DNA of 7,298 bases from the NCBI GenBank assembly GCA_964372165.1, contig CAYJPT010000117.1, positions 1 through 7,298 of the forward strand, written 5' to 3'. Origin of the DNA: CAYJAD01 sp964372165. GTDB taxonomy: Bacteria; Desulfobacterota; Desulfovibrionia; Desulfovibrionales; Desulfovibrionaceae. Below, one piece after another: positions 1 through 7,100 of the stretch. Every line of letters starts with the position of its first letter. The stretch's first letter is position 1. The position numbers were made by a program, and so were the translations under genes. The notes under the pieces are model-generated. The model saw nothing but the letters and a program-made list of their open reading frames with translations, did not search any database and had not been told where the DNA came from.

Positions 1-12
1 ACAGGGCGAATG

Positions 13-27
13 AAGGCAGTGTGCCTT
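13..27 (+). repeat. Short hairpin, possible weak terminator of an upstream gene
   Basis: AAGGCA (13-18) and TGCCTT (22-27) are perfect reverse complements around a 3-base GTG loop. The repeat is followed by TCTGATTTACT, which is only partly T-rich. It could be the end of a gene lying to the left of the window, or just a protein-binding palindrome. The weak T tract and small loop make the terminator reading uncertain. Confidence 0.3.
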
Positions 28-37
28 TCTGATTTAC

Positions 38-49
38 TCTGCTTGCAGA
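38..49. repeat. Inverted repeat TCTGC-TT-GCAGA upstream of the ridA promoter
   Basis: TCTGC (38-42) and GCAGA (45-49) form a 5-2-5 palindrome about 23 bases upstream of the proposed -35 box. The position suits a regulator site, but the sequence matches no operator I can name. A chance palindrome of this length is quite possible. Confidence 0.25.
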
Positions 50-72
50 ATAAATTAACATTTCCTTTACTT

Positions 73-100
73 TTGACGGAATTGCAAGGGGAATTAATTT
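73..100 (+). promoter_or_regulatory. Putative sigma-70 promoter of the RidA-family gene
   Basis: A -35-like TTGACG (73-78) and a -10-like TAATTT (95-100) are separated by 16 bases. Transcription would start near 106-108, giving a leader of about 27 bases before the ATG at 134. The -35 box matches the consensus well and the -10 box only moderately. This is pattern matching against the general bacterial consensus. Confidence 0.4.
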
Positions 101-119
101 TTATCAACCTAAAAATTTT

Positions 120-126
120 GGAGAAG
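120..126 (+). promoter_or_regulatory. Ribosome binding site of the RidA-family gene
   Basis: GGAGAAG ends 7 bases before the ATG at 134, which is good Shine-Dalgarno spacing. It supports this ATG, and therefore supports translation of the signal peptide as part of the protein. Confidence 0.7.
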
Positions 127-133
127 CACTGAA

Positions 134-574
134 ATGAAAAAATTTTCTATTTTACTTGCCGCATGTCTTTTAAGCATTGCCTTTGCTGGCGTTGCTTTTG
201 CTGAAAAAAACATTGTTGCCCCTAAAAGCGCAGCTGCAGCAGTTGGTCCTTACTCACATGGCGTTGTAGCAAATGGTTTTGTTTTTGTATCTGGCCAATT
301 ACCCATGGATTCAAAGGGTGTTATGGCTAAAGGTATTGAGGCTCAAACAAAGCAATCCTTAGAAAATGTGAAAGCTGTACTTGAAGCTGCAGGATCAAGC
401 ATGGATAAAGTTGTAAAGGTAACTGTGTTTATGAAAGATTTAAATGAATTTGCTAAAATGAACGCAGTTTATGGAACATTTTTCAGTAAAGATTATCCTG
501 CACGTGCTACTGTGCAAGCTGCACGTATTCCTAAAGATGCTTTAGTTGAAATTGAAGTTATAGCAGTAAAGTAA
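134..574 (+). CDS. Exported RidA/YjgF/YER057c/UK114-family protein (putative periplasmic imine/enamine deaminase)
   Basis: This 146-residue protein is a RidA-family domain behind a Sec signal peptide. Residues 1-23 show the KK n-region, a long hydrophobic core and an AFA cleavage motif (A23/E24). The mature part begins just where cytosolic RidA proteins begin. Compared with E. coli RidA as I recall it, the active-site residues are kept: Tyr17 is Y40 in GPY, Ser30 is S53 in SGQ, Asn88 is N110, Arg105 is R124 in PAR and Glu120 is E139; Cys107 is T126. The loop before PAR is about three residues shorter. RidA proteins form trimers and hydrolyse reactive imines/enamines released by PLP- or flavin-dependent amino-acid enzymes, normally in the cytosol. 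A periplasmic role is inferred from the signal. No Met lies between the start and residue 58, so a cytosolic form from an internal ATG is unlikely. LAAC at residues 8-11 resembles a lipobox but lies very early. The gene appears monocistronic, with a 750-base gap after it. Confidence 0.93.
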   Translation: MKKFSILLAACLLSIAFAGVAFAEKNIVAPKSAAAAVGPYSHGVVANGFVFVSGQLPMDSKGVMAKGIEAQTKQSLENVKAVLEAAGSSMDKVVKVTVFMKDLNEFAKMNAVYGTFFSKDYPARATVQAARIPKDALVEIEVIAVK

Positions 575-790
575 ATCTATCTATTAAAATTGAGGTTTGG
601 AATATAATTTTTCTTAAAACTTTTATATCATAATGATTTTGAAAAACACGATAAGTCAGGGTTCTTTTGGCGCATGATTCTTAACAGTCTTTGGACATAT
701 GCTGGCAATTAGCCAACAAAAAGGCTCGTGATTTCATTTGAACTTCTGGCTTATTTTGTTTTTGCAAAAAATATTTTTATATATGGGTTT

Positions 791-827
791 ATGAAACATC
801 TGCATAATTCATGATGCAGGGTTTCAT
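791..827. repeat. Two-part hairpin (7 bp + 6 bp stem)
   Basis: ATGAAAC (791-797) pairs with GTTTCAT (821-827). Inside it, CTGCAT (800-805) pairs with ATGCAG (814-819), separated only by a small internal loop (AT against G) and closed by an 8-base loop. Thirteen pairs in a 37-base stretch exceed what I would expect by chance in AT-rich DNA. No T run follows on either strand, so it does not look like a simple terminator. It could be an RNA structure, a small repeat element or a protein-binding site. Confidence 0.6.
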
Positions 828-829
828 GG

Positions 830-841
830 AGCGTTGACGCT
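830..841. repeat. Small hairpin AGCG-TTGA-CGCT
   Basis: AGCGT (830-834) and ACGCT (837-841) are reverse complements. As RNA this would fold as a 4-bp GC-rich stem with a TTGA loop. It lies three bases after the larger hairpin at 791-827, so the two may belong to one structured element. Confidence 0.4.
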
Positions 842-1138
842 AGTCTCGATTTTATGGTTAATTTTGCAGCCTATGTATTTGTTGATATGTAGTGTATAAA
901 ATATTTACATTGTCGCATTTTTAAACAATCAGTATTGCTGCTTGATAGCTAAAAAATAATGCTTTGTAGACATATAAAAGGTATATTTTTTGTTATTTTT
1001 GCTGTTTAGTGCTTTGAGTGAATATTATGACCAGGGTAATTGAACAAGGCACGCTTTTTGCTAGTCACAGCGCAATTTAGTTTTGGTGTTGAGTAAGTCT
1101 TTATTGTACAATTGGTATATTTTTAATTTACTAACATG

Positions 1139-1151
1139 GTTCATTTTGAAC
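1139..1151. repeat. Inverted repeat GTTCA-TTT-TGAAC
   Basis: This is a perfect 5-3-5 palindrome. Related shorter motifs occur at 733-742 (TTCATTTGAA) and 1201-1210 (TTCATTTGAG), all in the gap before the efflux operon. Recurrence of one motif in one upstream region fits a regulator-binding site, but AT-rich bases make chance similarity likely. Confidence 0.3.
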
Positions 1152-1220
1152 AAAGTGTTATAAAAATGCTCTGGTGAATACTCAAAAAAATAAAATAAAT
1201 TTCATTTGAGTTCAAGGCGA

Positions 1221-1244
1221 ATGCATTTTTTTGCATAGTTATGC
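1221..1244. repeat. Overlapping inverted repeats upstream of the efflux promoter
   Basis: ATGCA (1221-1225) and TGCAT (1232-1236) pair across a T6 spacer. GCATA (1233-1237) pairs with TATGC (1240-1244) across GT. The two palindromes share the GCAT at 1233-1236, so two alternative foldings or two adjacent half-sites are possible. The segment ends about 22 bases before the proposed -35 box, a usual place for an activator or secondary operator site. Confidence 0.35.
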
Positions 1245-1266
1245 TAGTATATTGTAATGTTATGAC

Positions 1267-1294
1267 TTGACTGTTTACACAGAGCGTATAAAAT
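1267..1294 (+). promoter_or_regulatory. Putative sigma-70 promoter of the efflux operon
   Basis: TTGACT (1267-1272) and TAAAAT (1289-1294) are separated by 16 bases. Transcription would begin near 1301, giving a leader of about 27 bases before the ATG at 1328. Both boxes match the consensus at five of six positions. This is the best promoter match I found in the gap, and it lies directly before the three-gene operon. Confidence 0.55.
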
Positions 1295-1298
1295 ATAC
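1286..1298. promoter_or_regulatory. Palindrome GTATA-AAA-TATAC over the -10 box, possible operator
   Basis: GTATA (1286-1290) and TATAC (1294-1298) are perfect reverse complements around AAA, and the palindrome covers the proposed -10 box. A repressor bound here would block RNA polymerase. Its first 11 bases recur at 894-904. The A/T-only core means part of the symmetry could simply reflect the -10 sequence, so the operator call is tentative. Confidence 0.3.
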
Positions 1299-1315
1299 TC
1301 CCTATATTTATTTCT

Positions 1316-1320
1316 AGGAT
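1316..1320 (+). promoter_or_regulatory. Ribosome binding site that decides the channel gene start
   Basis: AGGAT lies 7 bases before the ATG at 1328. A TTG codon directly in front (1325) is also in frame but would leave only 4 bases. Spacing and codon preference both favour ATG 1328. Confidence 0.6.
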
Positions 1321-1327
1321 AAAATTG

Positions 1328-2833
1328 ATGCGTTTAATTTTTTTTAGCTTATTTTTTCTAACTGCTTGTGCTCCTTTTGGACCATCACCTAGAGATGTGG
1401 AAGGTGAGTTGCCAGCTCATATACCAAATCAATACATGTCAGCGCAAATTGCGTATAATCCCGCCAAAAGTGTTAGCTCGCCGTGGTGGCAAAACTTTCA
1501 AAGTGATGACTTAAATAAAATAATGACTAAAGCGCTTGGCAGTAATTTTGATATTTTAACTGCTTGGGCAAAATTACGTCAAAGTCAATCCCTTGTTAAT
1601 AGTGCCACGGCGGATTTTTTCCCGCAGATTGGTCTTGATGGTAGTATGGCACAACGTCGCATAGCAACGCAAACTGAAACGGACTCACAATCTACTCAGG
1701 GTGAAAACAATTCAAATCAAACAAAATCAACTTTGCAATCCACACAGGTGGTAAATGATTCTTACAATATAAGTGTTGCAGCTTCTTTTGAGTTGGACCT
1801 ATGGGGGCGCATAAATTCAGAGCGGCAAGCAGAACTTTTGCGTGCTGATGCCACGCGTAATGATTTACAAACAGCTGCTATTAGTGTGGCAGGTTCTGTT
1901 GCAGAGACCTGGGCAGCCTTGCTTGGTAATAGAGCTGAACTTGCAGTTTTGAATGAACAAATTACTATCAATGAAGACTTAGTTGAAGTACAAACTCAAC
2001 GGTTTAGTAATGGTTTAAGTACTAGCCTTGAAGTGTTACAGCAGCAAGCAATTTTAGCAGAAGCCAAGGCGGAAGTACCAGTCCTTGAGCAACAAGCAGC
2101 GATTTTACGAAATCAACTTGCAATATTACAAGGAACTCTCCCCGGAACTGGTTTGCAAATAAATGAAGCTGCTCCATTACCTACACTTGGTTCAATGCCA
2201 GAACCTGGATTACCTATACAACTTCTTGATGCAAGACCAGATGTAAATGCGGCTTGGGCGCGTCTTGCCGCTTCTGATTGGGATGTATCTGCGGCGCATG
2301 CAAAACGCTACCCTGCATTAAAATTATCTGCAACGCATGTATTTGAGGCAGCTAATACTTCATTACTGTTAACCAATTGGGTATCGTCCCTAATTGGATC
2401 GTTAGCTATGACGGTATTTGATGGTGGAGCTTTGGCTGCTGATGAGGCACGTATTCGTGCTGAAACAGATATTAATGTACAAAATTATGCCAAGACTGTT
2501 GCTATGGCCATACAGGAAGTGGACAATGCCTTGGCGGCAGAAAAAGGTGAGAGCGAAAATTTGCGTTTACTTGAGGAACAATACAGCTTAACTAAAGCGG
2601 CTCTCATGCAAGCACGCAACAGCTATTTGGGTGGAGTATCGGATTTTTTAAACTTCATTGTGGAATTAAAATCTATTCAAAATTTACAACGCTCCATAGC
2701 TAGGCAAAAAACAGCTGTTGTTCAAGCACGAATTACTCTATATCGCACTTTGGGCTCATTGCAATTTCCTTTAAGCAATCAACTGGTACCTGCTCCTGCA
2801 AGTGCTGAAAAACTAAGTATTTCACAAGAATAA
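1328..2833 (+). CDS. Outer-membrane efflux lipoprotein, TolC superfamily (NodT/OprM type)
   Basis: This 501-residue protein is the outer-membrane channel of a tripartite RND exporter. The first 13 residues are a lipoprotein signal ending in the lipobox LTAC, so Cys14 should be lipidated; alanine follows the cysteine, compatible with transfer to the outer membrane. Family marks seen are PWW near residues 52-54, DLWGRI (157-162), LLDARPDV (299-306), FDGG (364-367) and a GGVSDFLNFIVE stretch near 435-446. The two internal repeats, each with long helices and two beta strands, are those of OprM-like trimers that form a beta barrel plus a periplasmic helical tunnel. Length is normal or slightly long, partly because of a Q/N/S/T-rich stretch (about 114-145) between the first two predicted beta strands, which would face outward. 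The start is ATG 1328; TTG 1325 would add one residue. The adaptor gene begins 13 bases downstream. The pump's substrate cannot be inferred from this subunit. Confidence 0.95.
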   Translation: MRLIFFSLFFLTACAPFGPSPRDVEGELPAHIPNQYMSAQIAYNPAKSVSSPWWQNFQSDDLNKIMTKALGSNFDILTAWAKLRQSQSLVNSATADFFPQIGLDGSMAQRRIATQTETDSQSTQGENNSNQTKSTLQSTQVVNDSYNISVAASFELDLWGRINSERQAELLRADATRNDLQTAAISVAGSVAETWAALLGNRAELAVLNEQITINEDLVEVQTQRFSNGLSTSLEVLQQQAILAEAKAEVPVLEQQAAILRNQLAILQGTLPGTGLQINEAAPLPTLGSMPEPGLPIQLLDARPDVNAAWARLAASDWDVSAAHAKRYPALKLSATHVFEAANTSLLLTNWVSSLIGSLAMTVFDGGALAADEARIRAETDINVQNYAKTVAMAIQEVDNALAAEKGESENLRLLEEQYSLTKAALMQARNSYLGGVSDFLNFIVELKSIQNLQRSIARQKTAVVQARITLYRTLGSLQFPLSNQLVPAPASAEKLSISQE

Positions 2834-2846
2834 TTGAGATAAAACT

Positions 2847-4091
2847 ATGAAACTTGATATACCATCTCCCACAAAAATTCCATTTTATAAAAAACTTTCC
2901 ACACCACTTTTGGTAATAGCTATCATAGGTGCAGGGGCGATTGCAGCATGGCTTTTTGTCTCAACTGCGCCATCAAGCAAGCGTGCTCGTCCGCCAGTAA
3001 GTAGTCCTATGGTGATTGCCGTACCGGTCTCTAAAGAAGATGTAAACTTAAGTGTGAGTGCCCTTGGCACAGTAAAGGCCGCACAAGAAACAATAGTTCG
3101 GACACGTGTTGCAGGGCAGGTGGAAGAGCTTGGATTAAACTTTGAGCCTGGTGGCATTGTAAAAAAAGGTGAACTACTATTACAATTAGATGATGATGAT
3201 TACCAAAATGCATTGGCCCTTAAAGAAAGTACATTAGCCGAAGCTAAGGCAGGTTATCAATTGGAGATGGGTCAACAGCGTGTGGCACGATCTGAACTTG
3301 AGCAATTAGAAAAGCTCATGCCAGACACCACCACAAAAACTGCCCTTGCTCTACGTAAGCCACAACTAGCTCAAGCTAAGGCAAATCTTGAAGCTGCTGA
3401 AGCTGATGTAAATCAAGCCATATTAAATTTAGAACGAACAACAATAAAATCTCCATATAATGCACTTGTTTTAACTCGCTCTGTATCATTAGGTAGCCAA
3501 GCTTCAGTATCTGACACTGTGGCTACATTGGTTGGAATTGACGAATATCGCATTGAGGCGGCTGTGCCTTTAGATAGGTTGCAATCACTTGGTATGCATG
3601 CTTTTAACGAGGCAAAAGTTGTAGTTCATTCATCTACCGGCAACATGCGTGAGGGTACGGTTTTGCATGCCATTGCTTCATTGGATGATACTACTCGAAT
3701 GGGCAGAGTGTTAGTTTCAATTATGGATCCACTAGGCTTACAAAATAATAAACCACCACTACTAATTGGCGATCATGTTCGTGTAGATTTACAGGCTGGT
3801 CAATTGCAAAATGTTGTTAAATTACCACGTTCTGCTTTACGTGGTGCAGATACAGTGTGGGTTGCTATACCTAAAGAAGATGGTCAATATAGCTTAGATT
3901 TACGAAAAGTGAATGTTGCTTGGCGTGATACACAATTTGCCATAATTGATAAAGGGCTTGAGCAAAATGACTTGGTAATTACCTCCCCTCTTGGTGCTCC
4001 CATACAAGGCATGCCTGTGCGTCTAAGTACACAGCGCAAGACAAATTCTGCAAACTCAGATGCTAAAACCAAACCTGCCAATGCTGAGTAA
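2847..4091 (+). CDS. Periplasmic adaptor (membrane fusion protein) of the RND efflux system
   Basis: This 414-residue protein links the inner-membrane pump to the outer-membrane channel. Residues about 20-39 form one hydrophobic anchor with basic residues before it, and there is no lipobox, so it is tethered by a membrane helix rather than a lipid. The order after that is typical of the HlyD/AcrA family: a lipoyl-like half-domain (about 80-118, with TRVAGQV and KKGELLLQLD), an alpha-helical hairpin (about 119-196, rich in A, E, Q and L), the second lipoyl half (about 197-230, with TIKSPYNALV), a beta barrel (about 235-317) and a membrane-proximal domain (about 320-393). A hydrophilic tail of about 20 residues rich in N, K, S and A follows. 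The hairpin contains the LALRKPQLAQAKANL pattern that I associate with adaptors of this RND subgroup. A weak ribosome site GAGAT (2836-2840) precedes the ATG, so translation may be partly coupled to the upstream gene. The pump gene starts 14 bases after its stop. Confidence 0.94.
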   Translation: MKLDIPSPTKIPFYKKLSTPLLVIAIIGAGAIAAWLFVSTAPSSKRARPPVSSPMVIAVPVSKEDVNLSVSALGTVKAAQETIVRTRVAGQVEELGLNFEPGGIVKKGELLLQLDDDDYQNALALKESTLAEAKAGYQLEMGQQRVARSELEQLEKLMPDTTTKTALALRKPQLAQAKANLEAAEADVNQAILNLERTTIKSPYNALVLTRSVSLGSQASVSDTVATLVGIDEYRIEAAVPLDRLQSLGMHAFNEAKVVVHSSTGNMREGTVLHAIASLDDTTRMGRVLVSIMDPLGLQNNKPPLLIGDHVRVDLQAGQLQNVVKLPRSALRGADTVWVAIPKEDGQYSLDLRKVNVAWRDTQFAIIDKGLEQNDLVITSPLGAPIQGMPVRLSTQRKTNSANSDAKTKPANAE

Positions 4092-4098
4092 AAGGGGA
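4092..4098 (+). promoter_or_regulatory. Ribosome binding site of the RND pump gene
   Basis: AAGGGGA lies 7 bases before the ATG at 4106, immediately after the adaptor stop codon. It is the strongest purine-rich site among the three operon genes and supports this start. Confidence 0.65.
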
Positions 4099-4105
4099 TA
4101 GCATT

Positions 4106-7100
4106 ATGACCAAGAAAAGATTGCAGCGTGGGCCAATGGCTTGGATGGCATCAAATCCAGTGGCCGCCAATTTATTAATGTTTGTGCTATTAGTCGGTGG
4201 TTTTCTAATGGCAACGCAAAGTAGGCAAGAGGTTTTTCCTTATTTTGAATTAGCTCTTGTAACAGTAACCGTCACAGTGGATGGTGCAACACCTGAAGAA
4301 ATGGAAAAAAGTGTTGCCTTATCCATTGAAGAGGCTGTGGAAGGTATTGATGGCGTTGATGAGGTGACGGCAACCATTCGTTCAGGAGCTGCAACAATAA
4401 ATATTGAAGGCACTGATGATGTTGACGGTAATATTTTGTTGCAAGATGTTAAAGCCGCTGTAGATCGTATCACGACTTTTCCTGAAGATGCAGACTCACC
4501 AATAGTTTCATTACGTTCATCACGTAGACAAGTTATTACCTTAGTATTATCAGGTAGCGAGGACTTACAAGCTTTACGCTATTGGGCTGATATTGTACGT
4601 GAAGATTTAATCCAAGATGACGGAATTACTCAAGCTGAGCTTGGTGGTATACGTGATCATGAAGTGTGGGTTGAAGTTTCACAAGACTCTTTACGCCGTT
4701 ATGGTTTAACTATCACTGACGTAGCTACTGCCATTGGAAGTACAGCTATTCAACAAGGCAGCGGTACTGTGCGAGCCTCAAGCGGTGATATTATGTTGCG
4801 CCTAAATGAGCGACGCGACTATGCTGATGAATTTACCAATGTGGCAATACGCACCAATGCCGATGGTAGCCGCTTGTTACTTGAAGATATTGCTACTATT
4901 CGAGATACTTTTGACGAAAGCACCAATTGGGCAGAATTTAATGATCAATTAGCTATTCCAATTTTTGTTTATAGTCTTGGTGATGAAAGTCCAAATTCTG
5001 TGGCAGAAGCAACAAAACGTATAGTTAGCCGCTTCAATGAAACTTTACCAGGCGATCTTACATTGCATGTACGAGATGACATGTCAAAAATATATATGCA
5101 GCGGGTGGAGCTATTAAGTAGAAATGCCATACAGGGTGTCATATTGGTATTTTTGTGTTTGGCTTTATTTTTGCGTCCATCGCAAGCCTTTTGGGTAAGC
5201 CTTGGTATTCCAATTTCTATTCTCGGAGCATTCTGGTTTTTTAATCCTTTTGGGCTAACTATCAATATGATTACGCTATTTGCCTTTATTATTACTTTAG
5301 GCATTGTAGTTGATGATGCTATTGTAGTTGGCGAAAATGTAAGCGCATGGCAAGAACGTGGTGAAAACCCGCTTGATGCAGCGGTAAATGGAGCACGAGA
5401 GGTTGGTATTCCCGTTGTATTTAGTGTGCTAACAAATATTATATCTTTTTTACCCATGCTTTTTATTCCTGGCACTATGGGCAAAGTATGGATGGCAATA
5501 CCCTTAATAGTTATTGCAGTTTTTATTTGTTCACTTATTGAAAGCTTATTTGTTTTACCAGCTCACTTGGTGCACGTTCGTAAATATACACCTGAAGAAT
5601 TAGAAAATGATATGTCATTTATGGGTTATGTAAGACGTGGACAAAATAAATTTAGCATAAAATTTATGTCCTTTGTAAAAAATCGTTTTGGCCCTTTTGT
5701 TACAAAGGTTTTACGTAAGCGGTATGTAACTTTTGCTGTGGGTATTGCTATCTTGCTATTTACCTTTGGCTATGTTTCTTCGGGGCGTATGGGTTTTGAT
5801 CTTATGCCTCGTGTGGAGTCAGATTACGCTTATGCAGAAGCTGTACTACCGTCAGGTGCACCAAAGGCACAAATTGAAAGAGTTAAAAATCGCTTAGTTG
5901 ATGCAGCTAAAGAAGTTATAGCAAAAAATGGTGATGATAAATTGTCTACTGGTATCTTTGTTAGTGTAAAAGATATAACCATGTCTATTTATGTGTACTT
6001 GGTAGACCCTGAAGTGCGTCCCATGAGTACCATGGACTTTACTAATGAATGGCGCAAAACTGCCGGCATAATACCGGGTGTTGAAAGCCTTTTGATGCAA
6101 GCTGACCGTGGTGGACCAAGCAGTGGTACGTCTTTAACTGTTCGCCTATCACATCGTGACACAACTGTTTTAGAACAAGCTGCTGCAGACCTTGGGGATA
6201 GGCTATTATCATATGCAGGCGTTGGCGATATTGACACAGGTACAAGCCGCACAACACGTCAATTTGATGTAAAATTAACACCGCTTGCAGAACAACTAGG
6301 TTTTAGCTCCGCTGATGTTTCTAGACAATTACGTGGTGCTTTTGAGGGTGCGCTGGCTTTACGTCAACAACGAGGTAATAATGAAGTAACGGTAAAGGTA
6401 CGATTACCAGAAGAAGATCGTGCCCGTGAAGCTACATTTGAAGAATTTATTTTGCGCTCCCCCTCAGGGCAAGAAGTACTTTTGCGTGATATTGTATATG
6501 TTGATGATGGACGTGCAGATTCGGTAATCAGGCATACCGGTGGCAGGCGTACCGCTACTGTCGCAGCAAATATTACGCCTTCATCAGAAACAGGGCGCAT
6601 GATGGGTACTATTGAATCAGAAGTTATGCCGCAAATGATGGCAGATTACAGCGGTCTTTCTTGGGAGTTTGGCGGCCGTCAAAGTGATATGAAAGATAGC
6701 ACTACAGCCATGCTCTATGGTTTGATAATGGCATTGCTTGGAATTTATGCTTTGCTTGCTATTCCATTTAAAAGTTATACACAACCCTTAATTATTATGT
6801 TCTCCATACCATTTGGTATTGTTGGTGCTGTGGTCGGACATGTAATTATGGGCTTTAGCCTAAGTGTCATTAGTTTGTTTGGTGTAGTTGCTTTATCTGG
6901 TGTTGTTGTTAACGATTCGCTTGTGCTTATTGATTTTGCAAATCGGGCAAGGCGGGAGCAAGGAGCTACAGCATTTGACGCCGTAGTTCAAGCAGCAATA
7001 CAACGCTTTAGACCTATATTATTAACAACAATTACAACATTTGTTGGTTTAGCACCTATTATTTTTGAAAGTTCACGCCAAGCTCGTTTTCTAATCCCTG

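Larger units (their letters stand above)
575..1327. other. Long AT-rich intergenic region with structured repeats and no supportable gene
   Basis: About 750 bases separate the RidA-family gene from the efflux operon. All frames on both strands are interrupted; the longest ATG-started frames I traced are under 20 codons (854-892, 1027-1080 and 1136-1177 on +, each with a poor ribosome site). I see no recognisable gene remnant and no convincing intrinsic terminator after 574. The gap holds A/T palindromes (759-778), a compound hairpin (791-827), a small hairpin (830-841), three TTCA-spacer-TGA(A/G) motifs (733-742, 1140-1150, 1201-1210), overlapping repeats (1221-1244) and the operon promoter (1267-1294). 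An unannotated small RNA or an untranslated control region is possible but unproven. Confidence 0.8.

Noticed and set aside
1..61. Minus-strand frame from an ATG at 61 open to the window edge
   Set aside because: It has only about 20 codons, a badly spaced ribosome site and no recognisable content.
1..132. Open + frame running from the window edge to a TGA at 130-132, just before the RidA-family start
   Set aside because: It is 43 codons with no recognisable protein features and overlaps the proposed promoter and ribosome site. It could be the tail of an upstream gene, but a frame this short stays open by chance fairly often. Another frame with a stop at 30-32 is an equally good candidate.
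602..628. ATATAA...TTATAT inverted repeat after the RidA-family gene as a terminator
   Set aside because: The stem is A/T only with a long loop and no T tract directly after it, so it would be too weak to terminate transcription.
707..717. TGGC-N-GCCA hairpin near 702-718 as a terminator
   Set aside because: The perfect stem is only about four pairs, and it is followed by an A run rather than a T run on the + strand. On the minus strand there is no T run after it either.
759..778. Palindromes TTTTTGCAAAAA and AAAAATATTTTT
   Set aside because: They consist almost wholly of A and T runs and are expected in AT-rich intergenic DNA. They may bend DNA but give no specific evidence of a site.
854..892. 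12-codon + frame following the tandem hairpins
   Set aside because: It is too short, has no ribosome site and has no feature beyond chance.
898..909. AAAATATTTACA repeated at 7281-7292 as flanking direct repeats of a mobile unit
   Set aside because: The repeat is 12 bases of mostly A/T, no terminal inverted repeats or transposase accompany it, and its position inside the gap does not match the operon border.
1027..1080. 17-codon + frame, possible leader peptide
   Set aside because: The ribosome site is weak, it lies about 250 bases from the operon start, and no attenuator-like stem follows it.
1325..1327. TTG as the start codon of the channel gene
   Set aside because: ATG at 1328 follows directly, has better spacing from AGGAT, and gives an equally good lipoprotein signal.
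4969..5484. Minus-strand open frame of 171 codons inside the pump gene
   Set aside because: It is antisense to conserved membrane segments of the RND pump, including the TM4 aspartates, and its translation is serine-, threonine- and lysine-rich with no domain. It is best explained as a shadow of the real gene.
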